A stretch of DNA of 64,000 bases, from the NCBI GenBank assembly GCA_965237595.1, contig CBDEFY010000004.1:447929-511928 (forward strand), read 5' to 3'. The DNA is from UBA9611 sp965237595. Its GTDB lineage: Bacteria; Chloroflexota; Dehalococcoidia; Lucifugimonadales; UBA3495. Of the stretch, positions 7,563 to 16,287 are shown piece after piece. A program made the translations under genes and the position numbers. The notes beneath the pieces are model-generated. The model was not told where the DNA came from, did no database searches, and was given only the letters and a program-made list of their open reading frames with translations. Position 1 is the first letter of the stretch. Each line of letters opens with the position of its first letter.

Positions 7563-9019
7563 GATCTTTCCGCTAATCTTAATTCCAACGACTCAGTTCG
7601 CTGACTCAATGATTGATTGTCGGATTTCAGTTCTCTGATAGCCTGTATCAACACCGCAGTTAGCCTTCCGTGATCAATTGACTTGTAGCCTTCGTCTCCC
7701 CATGTGGTCACAAGTTCAGGAAATTCGGCTTCCACCTCTTGAGCGATTAAACCTATTCCCCCAAATCCTGTCGAGTCGCCTAACGATTCATAGAGCTCAT
7801 TCCATTTGAAATATATTGGATTCACTCTGCTCAGTCTTTCTAACACATCTGTTACCTGCCGGATATCGGTCTTAAAGCGTGCATCGGAGGGGATCAGCCA
7901 ACTGTCTGCTAGCGCCGGGCCCCAAACGTGCAATTTATGCTCTGGAAATCTTGTTCCAATGCCGACGTTCCCATGACCATGATCCTGCAAGACTAGTGGA
8001 TTTTCAGAGCGCCAAGTATTGATCTCCCCGTGCCCACTTCGTTCTGGACGGTTATTGTCGGTGGAAATACCAACAGCGATGACCAGCAAATTTTCTAGAC
8101 CTTGCCCAAGATGAATAGTGGCACTACCAGAATGGTTTCCGACCGTAATGCCAGAGTTCGCTCCCAGATTCTCTATGCTTTCATTGACGGACAATAAGTT
8201 ATCGGGATTCGTCGTACCTATGCCGACTTTGCCGTTGCTTCCTATGCTCATGGTGGTCCCGGATTCGAAATCAAACCTCAATCCCTCATGTGATTTGTAC
8301 CACCGGAAAGATTCCCCAAGTCCTGCTTTGGGAACTTTACTTCCCCAATACATAGCCAGCACACCGTCAACGCCGATACCATCACCAGAATCGTGCAGAT
8401 TGTTCCCTACGACCAACTTCTTTCCTGGAGTCGTATTCCCGATGCCGACGTTGCCGTTGTTGTCGATGAGGGCGCTCACATTGCCCCCACTATCCAAGAA
8501 CGCCAATCCACCCGTTCCCCCTCCAATCTTCACTCGGTCGTCCATGTCTCTAAATGCGAGCGTATAGCCGGCTAGGCGGTACTGGTCGTTAGTCTCAATT
8601 GCCCCACCGACTACATTTAGCTTACTCACCGGATTCAATGTACCGATGCCGACGTTGCCGTTGTTGTCGATGAGGGCGCTCACATTGCCCCCGCTATCCA
8701 AGAACGCCAATCCACCGGTTCCCCCTCCAATCTTCACTCGGTCGTCCATGTCTCTAAATGCGAGCGTATAGCCGGCTAGGCGGTACTGGTCGTTAGTCTC
8801 AATTGCCCCACCGACTACATTTAGCTTACTCACCGGATTCGTCGTCCCGATGCCGACGTTCAACTTAGTAGCGATACTTCGGGCATCTTCACTAATTTCC
8901 CATGGGCTTGGACTAGCAAAGCTATTGATAATGTTGTGTAGGGCAACGGGACCCACCCCTTGAACGTCATCGATTTGCTGAATTGATTGGAAACGCTTGT
9001 CTGGTAGCCCGTCGCGTTG
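7559..9019 (-). pseudogene. S74 (endosialidase-chaperone) fibre-like protein, 3' part of an IS-interrupted gene
   Basis: The reading carries GNVGIGT-type repeats (VGIGTTNPVSKLNVVGG and relatives) typical of tail-fibre or adhesin stalks. It ends in a peptidase S74 intramolecular chaperone domain: SDARFKTDI, the usual autocleavage region at Ser-Asp, then GLIAQEVEAEFPELV and YKSIDHGRLTAVLIQAIREL, with a terminal helix. Such domains trimerise beta-helical fibres and then cut themselves off. An in-frame ATG at 8956 could start a truncated product, but the true 5' end lies beyond the IS3 element at 10350-10523 and rejoins in frame (Gln codon, then RDGLPDKRFQSI). Upstream of the repeats, VQGVGPVALHNIINSF is a helix-hairpin-helix motif. 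Rebuilt length is about 543 residues. Confidence 0.8.
8441..8848 (-). repeat. 204-bp tandem repeat inside the S74 fibre gene
   Basis: Two nearly identical 204-bp units (68 codons, offset measured at 8451 and 8655) encode the segment with LNVVGGAIETNDQYRLAGYT and KIGGGTGGLAFLDSGGNV. Only a few bases differ. Repeat-unit duplication is a normal way for fibre stalks to change length. Confidence 0.9.
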
Positions 9020-9109
9020 TGAGGTGGACCCGGAAATTCGGACAGGTGGTTAAGTGAGAGTTCTGCTCCTAAAATAGCCACAGCTGTTGCTGTGAGGGAG
9101 GAGTGGGAC

Positions 9110-9394
9110 ATGTCAAAAGAGCGGAGGAAGCACAGCCCAACATTCAAGGCCAAGGTGGCCCTGGAAGCGGTGAAGGGTGAAGAGACGGTGGCCCAACTGG
9201 CCGCCCCCTACGAGGTCCATCCCGGGCAGATCCAGGCCTGGAAGAAGTCCTTGTTGGAAGGAGCGGTCGGCGTCTTTGGTGGGAACCAAGACAAACGCCA
9301 GAAGAGCGATGCGGTCCTTGTTGCCCGGCTCTATCAGCAGATCGGCCAACTGAAGGTTGAGCGGGATTTCTTGGCGGAGAGGCTCGGTCCATGA
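9110..9394 (+). CDS. IS3-family transposase OrfA (HTH)
   Basis: Reads MSKERRKHSPTFKAKVALEA and VAQLAAPYEVHPGQIQAWK, a Transposase_8 helix-turn-helix that binds the IS ends, then a leucine-rich helix to GQLKVERDFLAERLG. ATG 9110 follows GGGAGGAG. Its TGA overlaps the ATG of orfB (ATGA). Compared with the second copy it has Pro for Arg in the APY/ARY position, so the two copies have begun to diverge. Confidence 0.9.
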   Translation: MSKERRKHSPTFKAKVALEAVKGEETVAQLAAPYEVHPGQIQAWKKSLLEGAVGVFGGNQDKRQKSDAVLVARLYQQIGQLKVERDFLAERLGP

Positions 9395-10335
9395 GCCGGG
9401 AGCGGCGGCGGGAGATGGTGGACCGGCGGCACCCAGCCTTGTCCACAGTGAGACAGTGCGCCTTACTGAGCATCAGCAGGTCCAGCCTAAACTACCGGCG
9501 CAAGGGGACTTGCTTGGAGAACCTGACCGTGATGAAGGCGATGGACCACCAGTACCTAAGTACCCCCTTCTACGGGTCGCGGCGCATGAGGGTCTGGCTG
9601 GGCACTCAAGGTCACAGGGTGAACCGGAAGCGGGTCCAGCGTCTGATGCGGACCATGGGACTACGTGCCATCTACCGGTGGCCCCGGACCAGCAAGCCGG
9701 GGCCAGGGCACAAGGTGTATCCCTACCTCCTGAGCGGCATGGAGATCACCAGACCAAATCAGGTGTGGGCCGCCGACATCACCTACATCCCCATGGCCAA
9801 GGGTTTCTTATACCTGGTGGCCATCATGGATTGGTACACGCGGTACGTGGTGGCCTGGCGTCTTTCCAACACCTTGGATGCTGATTTCTGTGTCGAGACA
9901 TTGGAGGAAGCGCTTGGCAAGGGGAAGCCAGAGGTCTTCAACACCGACCAGGGCAGCCAGTTCACCGGCGAAGCCTTCACCGGTCTCCTAGAGCAGCACG
10001 GAGTGAGAATCAGCATGGACGGGAAGGGACGCTACACCGACAACATCTTGTTGGAGCGGCTGTGGCGCACGGTTAAGTACGAGGAGGTCTACCTGAAAGC
10101 CTACTCCAACGGGCGAGAAGCCAAGGCCGGGCTTGACGCATACTTCAGCTTCTACAACAACCAAAGACCCCACCAGGCCTTGGGCTACCGGACACCGGCT
10201 GAGGTGTTCAAAGGAGACTTGGCGCCATCAGATGAACGGTCAATCAATGGGAAACGGGCACCGAACGGAGCGTTCTCAGACCTTGGAAAGACGGCGGAAC
10301 TCCCACTTAGTTTTGCACCAAACCTGTCCAACTAA
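9391..10335 (+). CDS. IS3-family transposase OrfB (DDE integrase)
   Basis: A 314-residue protein with an HTH_21 region (RRMRVWLGTQGHRVNRKRVQ) and an rve integrase core. The DDE triad is in WAADITYI, FNTDQGSQF and the Glu of NILLERLWRTVKYEEVY. The C-terminal motif FYNNQRPHQALGY is standard. It is complete and probably functional. It catalyses excision and insertion together with OrfA. Confidence 0.93.
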   Translation: MSRERRREMVDRRHPALSTVRQCALLSISRSSLNYRRKGTCLENLTVMKAMDHQYLSTPFYGSRRMRVWLGTQGHRVNRKRVQRLMRTMGLRAIYRWPRTSKPGPGHKVYPYLLSGMEITRPNQVWAADITYIPMAKGFLYLVAIMDWYTRYVVAWRLSNTLDADFCVETLEEALGKGKPEVFNTDQGSQFTGEAFTGLLEQHGVRISMDGKGRYTDNILLERLWRTVKYEEVYLKAYSNGREAKAGLDAYFSFYNNQRPHQALGYRTPAEVFKGDLAPSDERSINGKRAPNGAFSDLGKTAELPLSFAPNLSN

Positions 10336-10349
10336 TTGGGTCCACCTCA

Positions 10350-10523
10350 CTGCACGAGAATACGGCTGGCTAGGGTCAGGTTAATTCCGTAACCAGATGC
10401 AGATGAGGTACTGAAGTTTGGGTCGTCTCCTATCCGCTCTCTCAGTACGAAAGGGTCGTCGACTGTGTTAAAGAAATCAAGAATTATTGCCGCCAAGGTC
10501 GAATCCTGCTTTTTGGTGGTCAT
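10350..10523 (-). pseudogene. 5' part of the IS-interrupted S74 fibre-like gene
   Basis: On the minus strand ATG 10523 follows an excellent AATGGAGGCG ribosome site and reads MTTKKQDSTLAAIILDFF to LASRILVQ, 58 codons, where the IS3 element begins. The reading continues in the same frame at 9016 after removing one copy of the three-base flank, giving LVQRDGLPDKRF. The N-terminus looks cytoplasmic, and the rejoined segment forms a helix-hairpin-helix before the stalk repeats. Confidence 0.78.
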
Positions 10524-11267
10524 AACAGCGCCTCCATTAGTGTGGATGAGTCTGGGAAACTTCAGTTGAATACCACTGCTGAATACCACTGCTGCTCTCC
10601 TGATTACCTCGCTCTGCGTGCGCCGTGTCAAGACAAAAAGGCCTGGGTGTGATGAGGCGCGAGCGTGATTTCGACAATTGCTAATCCTATACTCACAGGA
10701 ATGGTCTTTGCCATGACAGTTGGAATCTGTTGGTGGCTGGTCGTAAGCCAGGATGTGCATCCGCCCCCGTATCATGACTTGGTCTATTCTATCTACCAAG
10801 CGTTCGACCCCCTACTGCATTCCCTCGCTGACCATGATGCGTGATATTACCGTTTAAGCCTAGCATTTGTCCACATCAGCAAGGCTGGGGCACTCCCAAT
10901 AACGGCTACTGCCCACCTTCGCACCTGCAGGAGTAAATTCGATGGCACCGGAATAACTTGATTTTCGCTCCCCATTTTGCGCGTTTAATGCCACCCTATT
11001 TCGGATATCCGGTTGAATTCAGATCCGAAGCCTGTTCCCTAGCACCTGTCGGTTTCTCAGGTCGGGTCCTGTATTTCTACTTGGCCCGAGCATTCTCGGT
11101 TAGGTACAGGAGGCCAGTTGTCGGAGTTGCGGGTCGCAATCGAACCAATCTGACGTGTTCTCCTGCCCCTTGGCATCGTGGCGACCAACCCAGCAACATC
11201 GGTAGTACAATACCCCCGCCAAGCACCACTACCGACGAATGGAAACCGTCCTGGAGATTAACCCACT
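10524..11267. other. Noncoding stretch, nothing recognised
   Basis: About 740 bases between the start of the S74 gene and the broken LLM gene. Six-frame reading shows no protein I can recognise, no clear terminator and no tRNA. It should contain the promoter of the S74 gene. Confidence 0.5.
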
Positions 11268-12295
11268 ATGCGGTTCGGTCACTTCTTTTATCCTATGAAG
11301 TTTGACGACACCCGGGACGAGCAGGAGATTCAAGGGTGTCTGGACGAGGCCCAGCTCGTTGAGGAGTTGGGGCTGGACGCTATCTAGTTCGCCGAGCACT
11401 ACTTCACCGGGGAGTGCGTCTACGGAGACCCATTGGTGTTCGCCAGCGCGGTGGCCGTTAAGACCAAGAAAATCATGTTGGGCTTCGGGATTCTAGAACT
11501 CCCGCTGCACAACCCAGTGCGGGTGGCCATCCAGACGGCCCTGCTGGATAACCTATGCCAGGGACGGCTGGTGGTTGGGACGGGCCGAGGCTCCAACTAC
11601 AACGCTTACGAGTACGTCGGATTCGGGACCACACCGGCTCTGGGGTCCGCGCAGTTGGACGAGGCCGAGGAACTCTTGGTCAAAGCGTGGACCACCGACA
11701 ACGTGAAATTCGAAGGCAAGTATTGGCAGGTGTCATTCCCCTCGGTCCGGCCCAGGCCATACCAGAAACCCCACCCGCCCTTGGCCCGGGCCTGCACCGG
11801 AGACGAGTCGCTGGTCGAGATGGCTAAGATCGGCAGGCCGGTCCTGATCAGGGGCGCTTCGTCCAACGCGACGGGAGAGAAAATCAGGCTATACCGGGAT
11901 ACCATGGCCTCGGCCGGATTCAGCGAAGCGGCGGTGGAGAAGAGCCTGGACCAAATCTGGGTGTGGCGCGAGATGCACATCGCCGAGACCGACGACGAGG
12001 CGCTGGGCGAGTTTCTGCCCGCGCACTTCCGAGCCTATTCAAAGATGGAAGAGATTCGCGCGAAGTGGAACCCCGCCGACGGACCGCTCAGGCTACGGAG
12101 AAACCCCGGACCCGGACGCATCCGAGAATCTGGTCGGTGGGCCGAAGCGGGTTTCCGAGCAGATGGCCCATCTGTAAGGATGCTGGTGTCAGGAACCTGA
12201 TGCTCACCAACCGGGGCCTGATGTCGCGGGAGAAGACCGCCGATTCCTTGAAGCTGCTCAGTGAAAAAATCATCCCTCTGTTTCGCGATCTCTAA
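11268..12295 (+). pseudogene. LLM-class flavin-dependent monooxygenase, broken
   Basis: ATG 11268 begins MRFGHFFYPMKFDDTRDEQE, the usual start of a luciferase-like monooxygenase. The reading continues with FAEHYFTGE, LGFGILELPLHNPVRVA and GRLVVGTGRGSNYNAYEYVG. It is disabled three times. TAG at 11385-11387 stands where DAIWFAEH is expected (Trp). A frameshift lies at about 12085-12100, before ASENLVGGPKRVSEQMAHL. An extra T near 12175 falls before KDAGVRNLMLTNRG. With these repaired the protein would be about 340 residues. Several intact relatives exist in the window (16288, 23247, 56046). Confidence 0.88.
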
Positions 12296-12314
12296 TAACG
12301 GAGCCGGACGAACG

Positions 12315-12346
12315 AATGGGCGGGTTAATCCCGCCCATTTTATTTT
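12315..12346 (+). terminator. Rho-independent terminator after the LLM pseudogene
   Basis: AATGGGCGGG (12315-12324), loop TTAAT, CCCGCCCATT (12330-12339), then TTATTTT. A perfect ten-pair stem with a U-rich tail, 20 bases after the stop. Confidence 0.85.
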
Positions 12347-12410
12347 CCGGACCAGCCATCCGATAAACGTTGCCCACTCCCTCCCGTCGCGGAGAAGAAA
12401 ACATTGGCTA

Positions 12411-12447
12411 AAACGTAGGGGCACGGCAATGCCGTGCCCCTACGTTT
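12411..12447. repeat. Perfect REP-type palindrome
   Basis: A 37-base palindrome with 18-base arms (AAACGTAGGGGCACGGCA and its complement) around a single A. The core CGTAGGGGCACGGCA...TACG recurs at 28603-28633. No U tract follows, so it is better seen as a dispersed REP element than as a terminator. Confidence 0.85.
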
Positions 12448-12503
12448 CAGCAGAAGTAGAGCACACTCAACTCCACGCGTTGGGGGTCGCCGTCGAACCA
12501 GCC
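12447..12503 (-). pseudogene. Remnant: C-terminal tail of an ABM monooxygenase
   Basis: The minus strand reads GWFDGDPQRVELSVLYFC and a TGA stop, nearly the same as the tail DWFDGDPQRVELSPLYPP of the ABM gene at 14418-14735. Only this tail is left. It suggests a duplicated ABM gene that once followed the BVMO gene as well as preceding it. Confidence 0.65.
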
Positions 12504-12519
12504 GGAGAATGCGAGAATC

Positions 12520-14154
12520 CTATTGAAGGAGAAACCCTTCATAGCCGTTGGCTACCACTTCCGCACGCTTGGCCCGCATGGCCGGGGCGGTATCCGGAGC
12601 CGTTAGCAAGACCCGTGCCTTACCGGGGATATTCGCCCCCACGAACCAGGAGTTGGCCTGTGTCCGCAGAATCTTAGCGCCGGCCTCGTTGACGTGATTG
12701 ACCCATGCATCTTCCGCCTCGAGCGTGGCCGAGATACGCGTAAACTGATTTGCGCGCACATGGCACATGGCTTCGCCAACCCAATCCACCAGCGGCTCGG
12801 CGGCCCGGACAAAATTGCCGACCGAGGCTGCATTGATGGTGAAGAGATTCGGGAAGCCGGCACTCGTGATGCCCATATAGGTCCGCGGGCCTCCGGCAAA
12901 TTTGTCCTTCAGCGTTTGCCCGCCTTCGCCTCGGATATCCAATCTGTTCAACGACCCGGTCACGGCGTCAAATCCCGTGGCAAAGATTATTACGTCCAGT
13001 TCGTACTCGGCATCACTTGTTTTGACTCCTTTGGGGGTGATGCGCTCGATTGGGGCCTCGCGCACGTCAACCAGCAAGACATTGTCTTGGTTGTAGACCT
13101 CGTAATACCCACTCTCACATGGGAGGCGCTTGGAGCCGAACATATGGTCCTTGGGCACCAGCATTTCCGCCACCACTGGGTCATTCACGCGCTCGCGAAT
13201 CTTATTACGGAAGAATTCGGCGTAGTCCTCGTTGGCTTTCCCGGGCATCATGACGTCATAGAAATTGGACAACCATTTCTTGAACCCGGGCTCCGCCCAC
13301 AGCCTCTCATACTGCTCCAGCCGCTCTTCCGGTGAGACCTCCATGGCCGACCGTTGGTCGAATTCGTGTACAAACGAGCCTGGGGTTTCCATGCATTTCT
13401 TGAAGATCTCCGGGTAGCTTGTTTTGATCTCGCGCTGCCAATCGGGGTCGATCGGGCCATTCCGGAGCGGCGCACAGAAATTCGCAGTGCGCTGGAAGAC
13501 TGTCAGGTGAGAGACTTCCTTGGCAATTTCCGTGATGAGCTGGACGCCGGTGGCGCCTGTGCCGATGACTCCCACCCGCTTTCCGGCTAGGTCCATGCCT
13601 TCCTGCGGCCATCTACTGGTGTGGCACCAGGGGCCCTTAAAGCTGTCTATTCCCTCAAAGTCCGGTGTGTAGCCCGCAGACAGGATGCCAACCGACGTAA
13701 TCAAATATTGCCCCCGCGCCCGGTGGCCATCCACCAATTGGACCCCCCAGCAGCTCTTGTCCTCGTCAAAGACGGCCGATGCCACGCGCGAGTTTAACCG
13801 GATGTCCCGGTGCAGATCGAACTTGTCCGCCACGTAATTGAGGTAGCGCTCGTTCTCCGGCTGACCGGAATAATGCTCTTTCCAGTCCCATTCCTGCAGG
13901 AGTTCCTCTGAGAACGAATATCCATAGGTGTAACTCTCGGAGTCGAAACGACATCCCGGATAGCGGTTCCAATACCAGGTGCCGCCCACGCCGCCACCTT
14001 CCTCGAAGGCCCGGACCGAGAAACCGAGCTCGCGCAAACGGTACAACGAATACAAACCTGTGACCCCGGCTCCGATGATGATTGCATCGAACTGCTCGAC
14101 ATCCTCGACCAAGTCTTTGCCGGCATCCGGCGTTTGCTGTAGAGGATTTGCCAT
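12520..14154 (-). CDS. FAD-dependent Baeyer-Villiger monooxygenase
   Basis: A 544-residue flavoprotein. The first Rossmann motif is IIGAGVTGLYSLYRL (FAD), followed by GGTWYWNRYPGCRFD and the Baeyer-Villiger fingerprint FKGPWCHTSRWP (FxGxxxHxxxWP). The second Rossmann motif VGVIGTGATGVQL binds NADPH. It resembles cyclohexanone/phenylacetone monooxygenases, which turn ketones into esters or lactones with O2. Start 14154 follows AAGGAGAG. A probable promoter lies 35-60 bases upstream. The broken ABM gene upstream on the same strand could once have been co-transcribed. Substrate unknown. Confidence 0.9.
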   Translation of the reverse strand: MANPLQQTPDAGKDLVEDVEQFDAIIIGAGVTGLYSLYRLRELGFSVRAFEEGGGVGGTWYWNRYPGCRFDSESYTYGYSFSEELLQEWDWKEHYSGQPENERYLNYVADKFDLHRDIRLNSRVASAVFDEDKSCWGVQLVDGHRARGQYLITSVGILSAGYTPDFEGIDSFKGPWCHTSRWPQEGMDLAGKRVGVIGTGATGVQLITEIAKEVSHLTVFQRTANFCAPLRNGPIDPDWQREIKTSYPEIFKKCMETPGSFVHEFDQRSAMEVSPEERLEQYERLWAEPGFKKWLSNFYDVMMPGKANEDYAEFFRNKIRERVNDPVVAEMLVPKDHMFGSKRLPCESGYYEVYNQDNVLLVDVREAPIERITPKGVKTSDAEYELDVIIFATGFDAVTGSLNRLDIRGEGGQTLKDKFAGGPRTYMGITSAGFPNLFTINAASVGNFVRAAEPLVDWVGEAMCHVRANQFTRISATLEAEDAWVNHVNEAGAKILRTQANSWFVGANIPGKARVLLTAPDTAPAMRAKRAEVVANGYEGFLLQ

Positions 14155-14187
14155 ATAGCTCTCCTTAAGGTCTCCGAAACGTACCCT

Positions 14188-14216
14188 ATTCTATCGGCTA
14201 GTTAGATAGTCCGCAA
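14188..14216 (-). promoter_or_regulatory. Possible sigma-70-type promoter of the BVMO gene
   Basis: On the minus strand TTGCGG (14211-14216) and TAGAAT (14188-14193) are 17 bases apart and lie just before the BVMO ribosome site. Fit to consensus is moderate. Confidence 0.35.
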
Positions 14217-14417
14217 CGACAATCATTATGAAGTACCACCTATTACAATCAAATGACCAAGATGATGCTGGTGCTTTGAGGAAGTCATTCAAAGCCGCCG
14301 CACGATTCCGGGCAATGGGCTAACATCTGCGACGGAGCGGACAACCACAGGGGCGCTCCGATTCCATCGGGACGCCCTCTTTCCCGTCAGTACTCTGGTT
14401 CCAGATAGCAGGTCTGA

Positions 14418-14735
14418 TTACTTGGCCCAGGCGGCATCGGGCGGATAGAGCGGGCTCAGTTCCACGCGCTGAGGGTCACCGTCAAACCAGTCTGAGACGG
14501 TCTCCCGCCATTTGGTGTAGTGAGGGGCTGCCCGGTGGGCTACCTCCCAGGACGCACGGTCCTTGTAGACCTCGTAGAGGTACACCGTGTTGGGGTCGTT
14601 GTTGTCCGCCAGAACATCGAACCGCAGGCAGTCCGGCTCGTCGTTATTGGACCCGATGGCGTCACCCATGGTCGCCTCGATGAATTAGCCGCGGTGCCCA
14701 GGCTTGATCCTGACGGTTACGAAAAGCGCGAACAT
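14418..14735 (-). pseudogene. Antibiotic-biosynthesis-monooxygenase (ABM) domain protein with in-frame stop
   Basis: ATG 14735 stands directly behind AGGAGGAG and reads MFALFVTVRIKPGHRG, then TAA (14685-14687), then FIEATMGDAIGSNNDEPDCL, LRFDVLADNNDPNTVYLYEV and HYTKWRETVSDWF. This is a full YgiN-like ABM domain, a small cofactor-free dimeric monooxygenase or isomerase fold. The stop is at codon 17. A restart at ATG 14669 would lose the first beta strand, which forms part of the fold. The one-base change GAA or AAA to TAA would explain it. Confidence 0.8.
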
Positions 14736-14915
14736 TTCTCCTCCTGTAATCTTCCTGGCGGGGAATTCTCCGGATGGGCGCGGTGGTGCGTCGGGCCGAC
14801 GCCAGCGACATTATAGCTGTGAGGATTTGACGAGACAAGAAGTACCGATCGCGCCGGACGACACTGCTCGACGCCCGTTGTAGAATGGCTTATCAATAAT
14901 TAGGGAGCCTGTTTC

Positions 14916-15131
14916 ATGGCTGATATCCCGGTGGTCTACACATTGACCGTTTGCCCCGCCTGCGATGCCCTACGCGCCGCGTGGAAGCGGCAGGGTATCG
15001 AGTACAAGGAGATCCGGGTGGACCAGAATCAAGACGACTTGGACGCGGCCCTGGATTACGCTGACACCGTGCCCATCGTTATCTATCCCGACGGCCGGGT
15101 GGAGGTGGGTTTCGAGGGAATGACCGGTTGA
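14916..15131 (+). CDS. Glutaredoxin-like protein (CPAC)
   Basis: A 71-residue thioredoxin-fold protein: VVYTLTVCPACDALRAAW carries the redox pair Cys13/Cys16, followed by IEYKEIRVDQN and the cis-Pro segment VPIVIYPDGRVEVGF. Expected role is thiol-disulfide exchange in the cytosol. ATG 14916 follows TAGGGAG. It ends slightly earlier than most glutaredoxins, so the last helix is short. It stands in front of another thioredoxin-like gene. Confidence 0.75.
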   Translation: MADIPVVYTLTVCPACDALRAAWKRQGIEYKEIRVDQNQDDLDAALDYADTVPIVIYPDGRVEVGFEGMTG

Positions 15132-15212
15132 GAGATTGGCTGACGGGCCGGCGGCCCGTCTCAGATTCCCGGCGCAGTCAGGCCAGAATTAATAAACGGA
15201 TGCGGAGGAGCC

Positions 15213-15797
15213 ATGGCTAGAGAGACCAGCGTTGTAACTCCAGAGCGGTTTTCACAGGGATTGGACTATTCCAGCTACATCGACCAAATCAAGGTCAACA
15301 AGGCTCGGTTCCAAGGGTTCTATGACGGCTTCAATGTGAGCCCGGAAGACGCGGCATTCTTCAAGGAGTTGACCCAGCGCCCCAACGGTCCGGCCAGGAT
15401 GATGGTCATTGGAGAGTACTGGTGCGGCGACGTGATCCGAGGGCTGCCGGTGTTAGCCAAGATCGCCGATGCCGCCGGTATTCCGATCAGCATCTTCCCC
15501 AGGGACTCACACACCGACATCATGAACGAGTTCCTGAAAGAGGGAAAGTACATGTCCATCCCGGTGGCGGTTTTCTACACCGCCGACCACGAATACATCT
15601 GCCACTGGATCGAGCGGCCTGAAATCGCGGAGAAAGAGCAGCACGAGATCGAAAAAGCCATCCGGGACGAGAACCCGGGCATCGACGACCAGGCTTTCGG
15701 CCGGGAGCGCCGGGCCCGCACCGCCGCCAAGGCCGACGATTGGATCGCCGCCACGGTGGTGGAGATAAAGGCACTGCTTGCCAAGAGCCTAGCCTAG
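15213..15797 (+). CDS. Thioredoxin-family protein with WCGD motif
   Basis: A 194-residue protein with a helical N-terminus (FSQGLDYSSYIDQI), then MVIGEYWCGDVIRGLPVLAKIA and the cis-Pro strand MSIPVAVFYTADHEYI, the hallmark of a family of atypical thioredoxins with one active-site Cys. No signal peptide. ATG 15213 follows GCGGAGGAG. It may reduce or glutathionylate small molecules or proteins. It lies 80 bp behind the glutaredoxin-like gene and is possibly co-transcribed. Confidence 0.75.
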   Translation: MARETSVVTPERFSQGLDYSSYIDQIKVNKARFQGFYDGFNVSPEDAAFFKELTQRPNGPARMMVIGEYWCGDVIRGLPVLAKIADAAGIPISIFPRDSHTDIMNEFLKEGKYMSIPVAVFYTADHEYICHWIERPEIAEKEQHEIEKAIRDENPGIDDQAFGRERRARTAAKADDWIAATVVEIKALLAKSLA

Positions 15798-15884
15798 GTA
15801 AGCAGTCCTTACATGGAAGGCCATCTCATTCGGCAATTTTAGGGATGGTCTTCATCACGTTCGAAACGGTTCTGCATCGTAGGA

Positions 15885-15906
15885 GCGTCCCGATGGATCG
15901 GGACGC
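15885..15906. repeat. Perfect hairpin repeat (GCGTCCCGAT arms)
   Basis: GCGTCCCGAT, two bases, ATCGGGACGC. Similar CCCGAT/ATCGGG elements appear near 17400, 29470 and 31750, so it is a REP-like family rather than a gene-specific site. Confidence 0.6.
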
Positions 15907-16040
15907 CTTAGCCCTCGTAAAACGCGCTCCTACCGGTTAAGACATTCAAGGGGCAACATACCCTTCCCAACTTCCTCATAGTTTCGGCAATCGTAGCGGC
16001 AAGATAACAAGGCAGGTTAAAAACCTGCCCCTACGAAGAA

Positions 16041-16199
16041 TCAGGCTGCTGCCTCGGACCGGACCAGGCCCGGCAGCTTGGGCTTGCGGGCAATCAGGAA
16101 AAGGACCGCGCCCAGGAAGTTGAGCCCCGCCAGCAGCAGAAAGGCCAGGTTGTAGCCGCCCAGCTCGTCCCGCCTGAACCCGGCCCCGAGTATCGCCTC
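16041..16199 (-). pseudogene. Remnant: last membrane segments of an MFS transporter
   Basis: The minus strand reads EAILGAGFRRDELGGYNLA, FLLLAGLNFLGAVLFLIARK, then PKLPGLVRSEAAA and stop. This is the final loop, TM12 and tail of an MFS protein with nothing upstream. A hairpin GGCAGGT...ACCTGCC follows at 16011-16029. Confidence 0.6.
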
Positions 16200-16287
16200 T
16201 ATACCATTTGGCCATTGACCGCTAGAATGGGGGCGCTCAAACGCAGACACCGGAAGATTCGCGATCTACTTATGGGCTGGAGGAGCA

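Larger units (their letters stand above)
9020..10349 (+). mobile_element. IS3-family insertion sequence, copy 1
   Basis: A 1330-bp element with perfect terminal inverted repeats TGAGGTGGACCC / GGGTCCACCTCA, two overlapping reading frames (orfA, orfB) and a near-identical inverted copy at 54709-56038. It interrupts the S74 gene. The three flanking bases are TTG on the left and CTG on the right, close to a 3-bp target duplication with one change. Confidence 0.95.

Noticed and set aside
8441..8848. Regular repeats resembling a CRISPR array
   Set aside because: Only two 204-bp units, both coding for fibre stalk sequence. No CRISPR array or cas gene was seen anywhere in the window.
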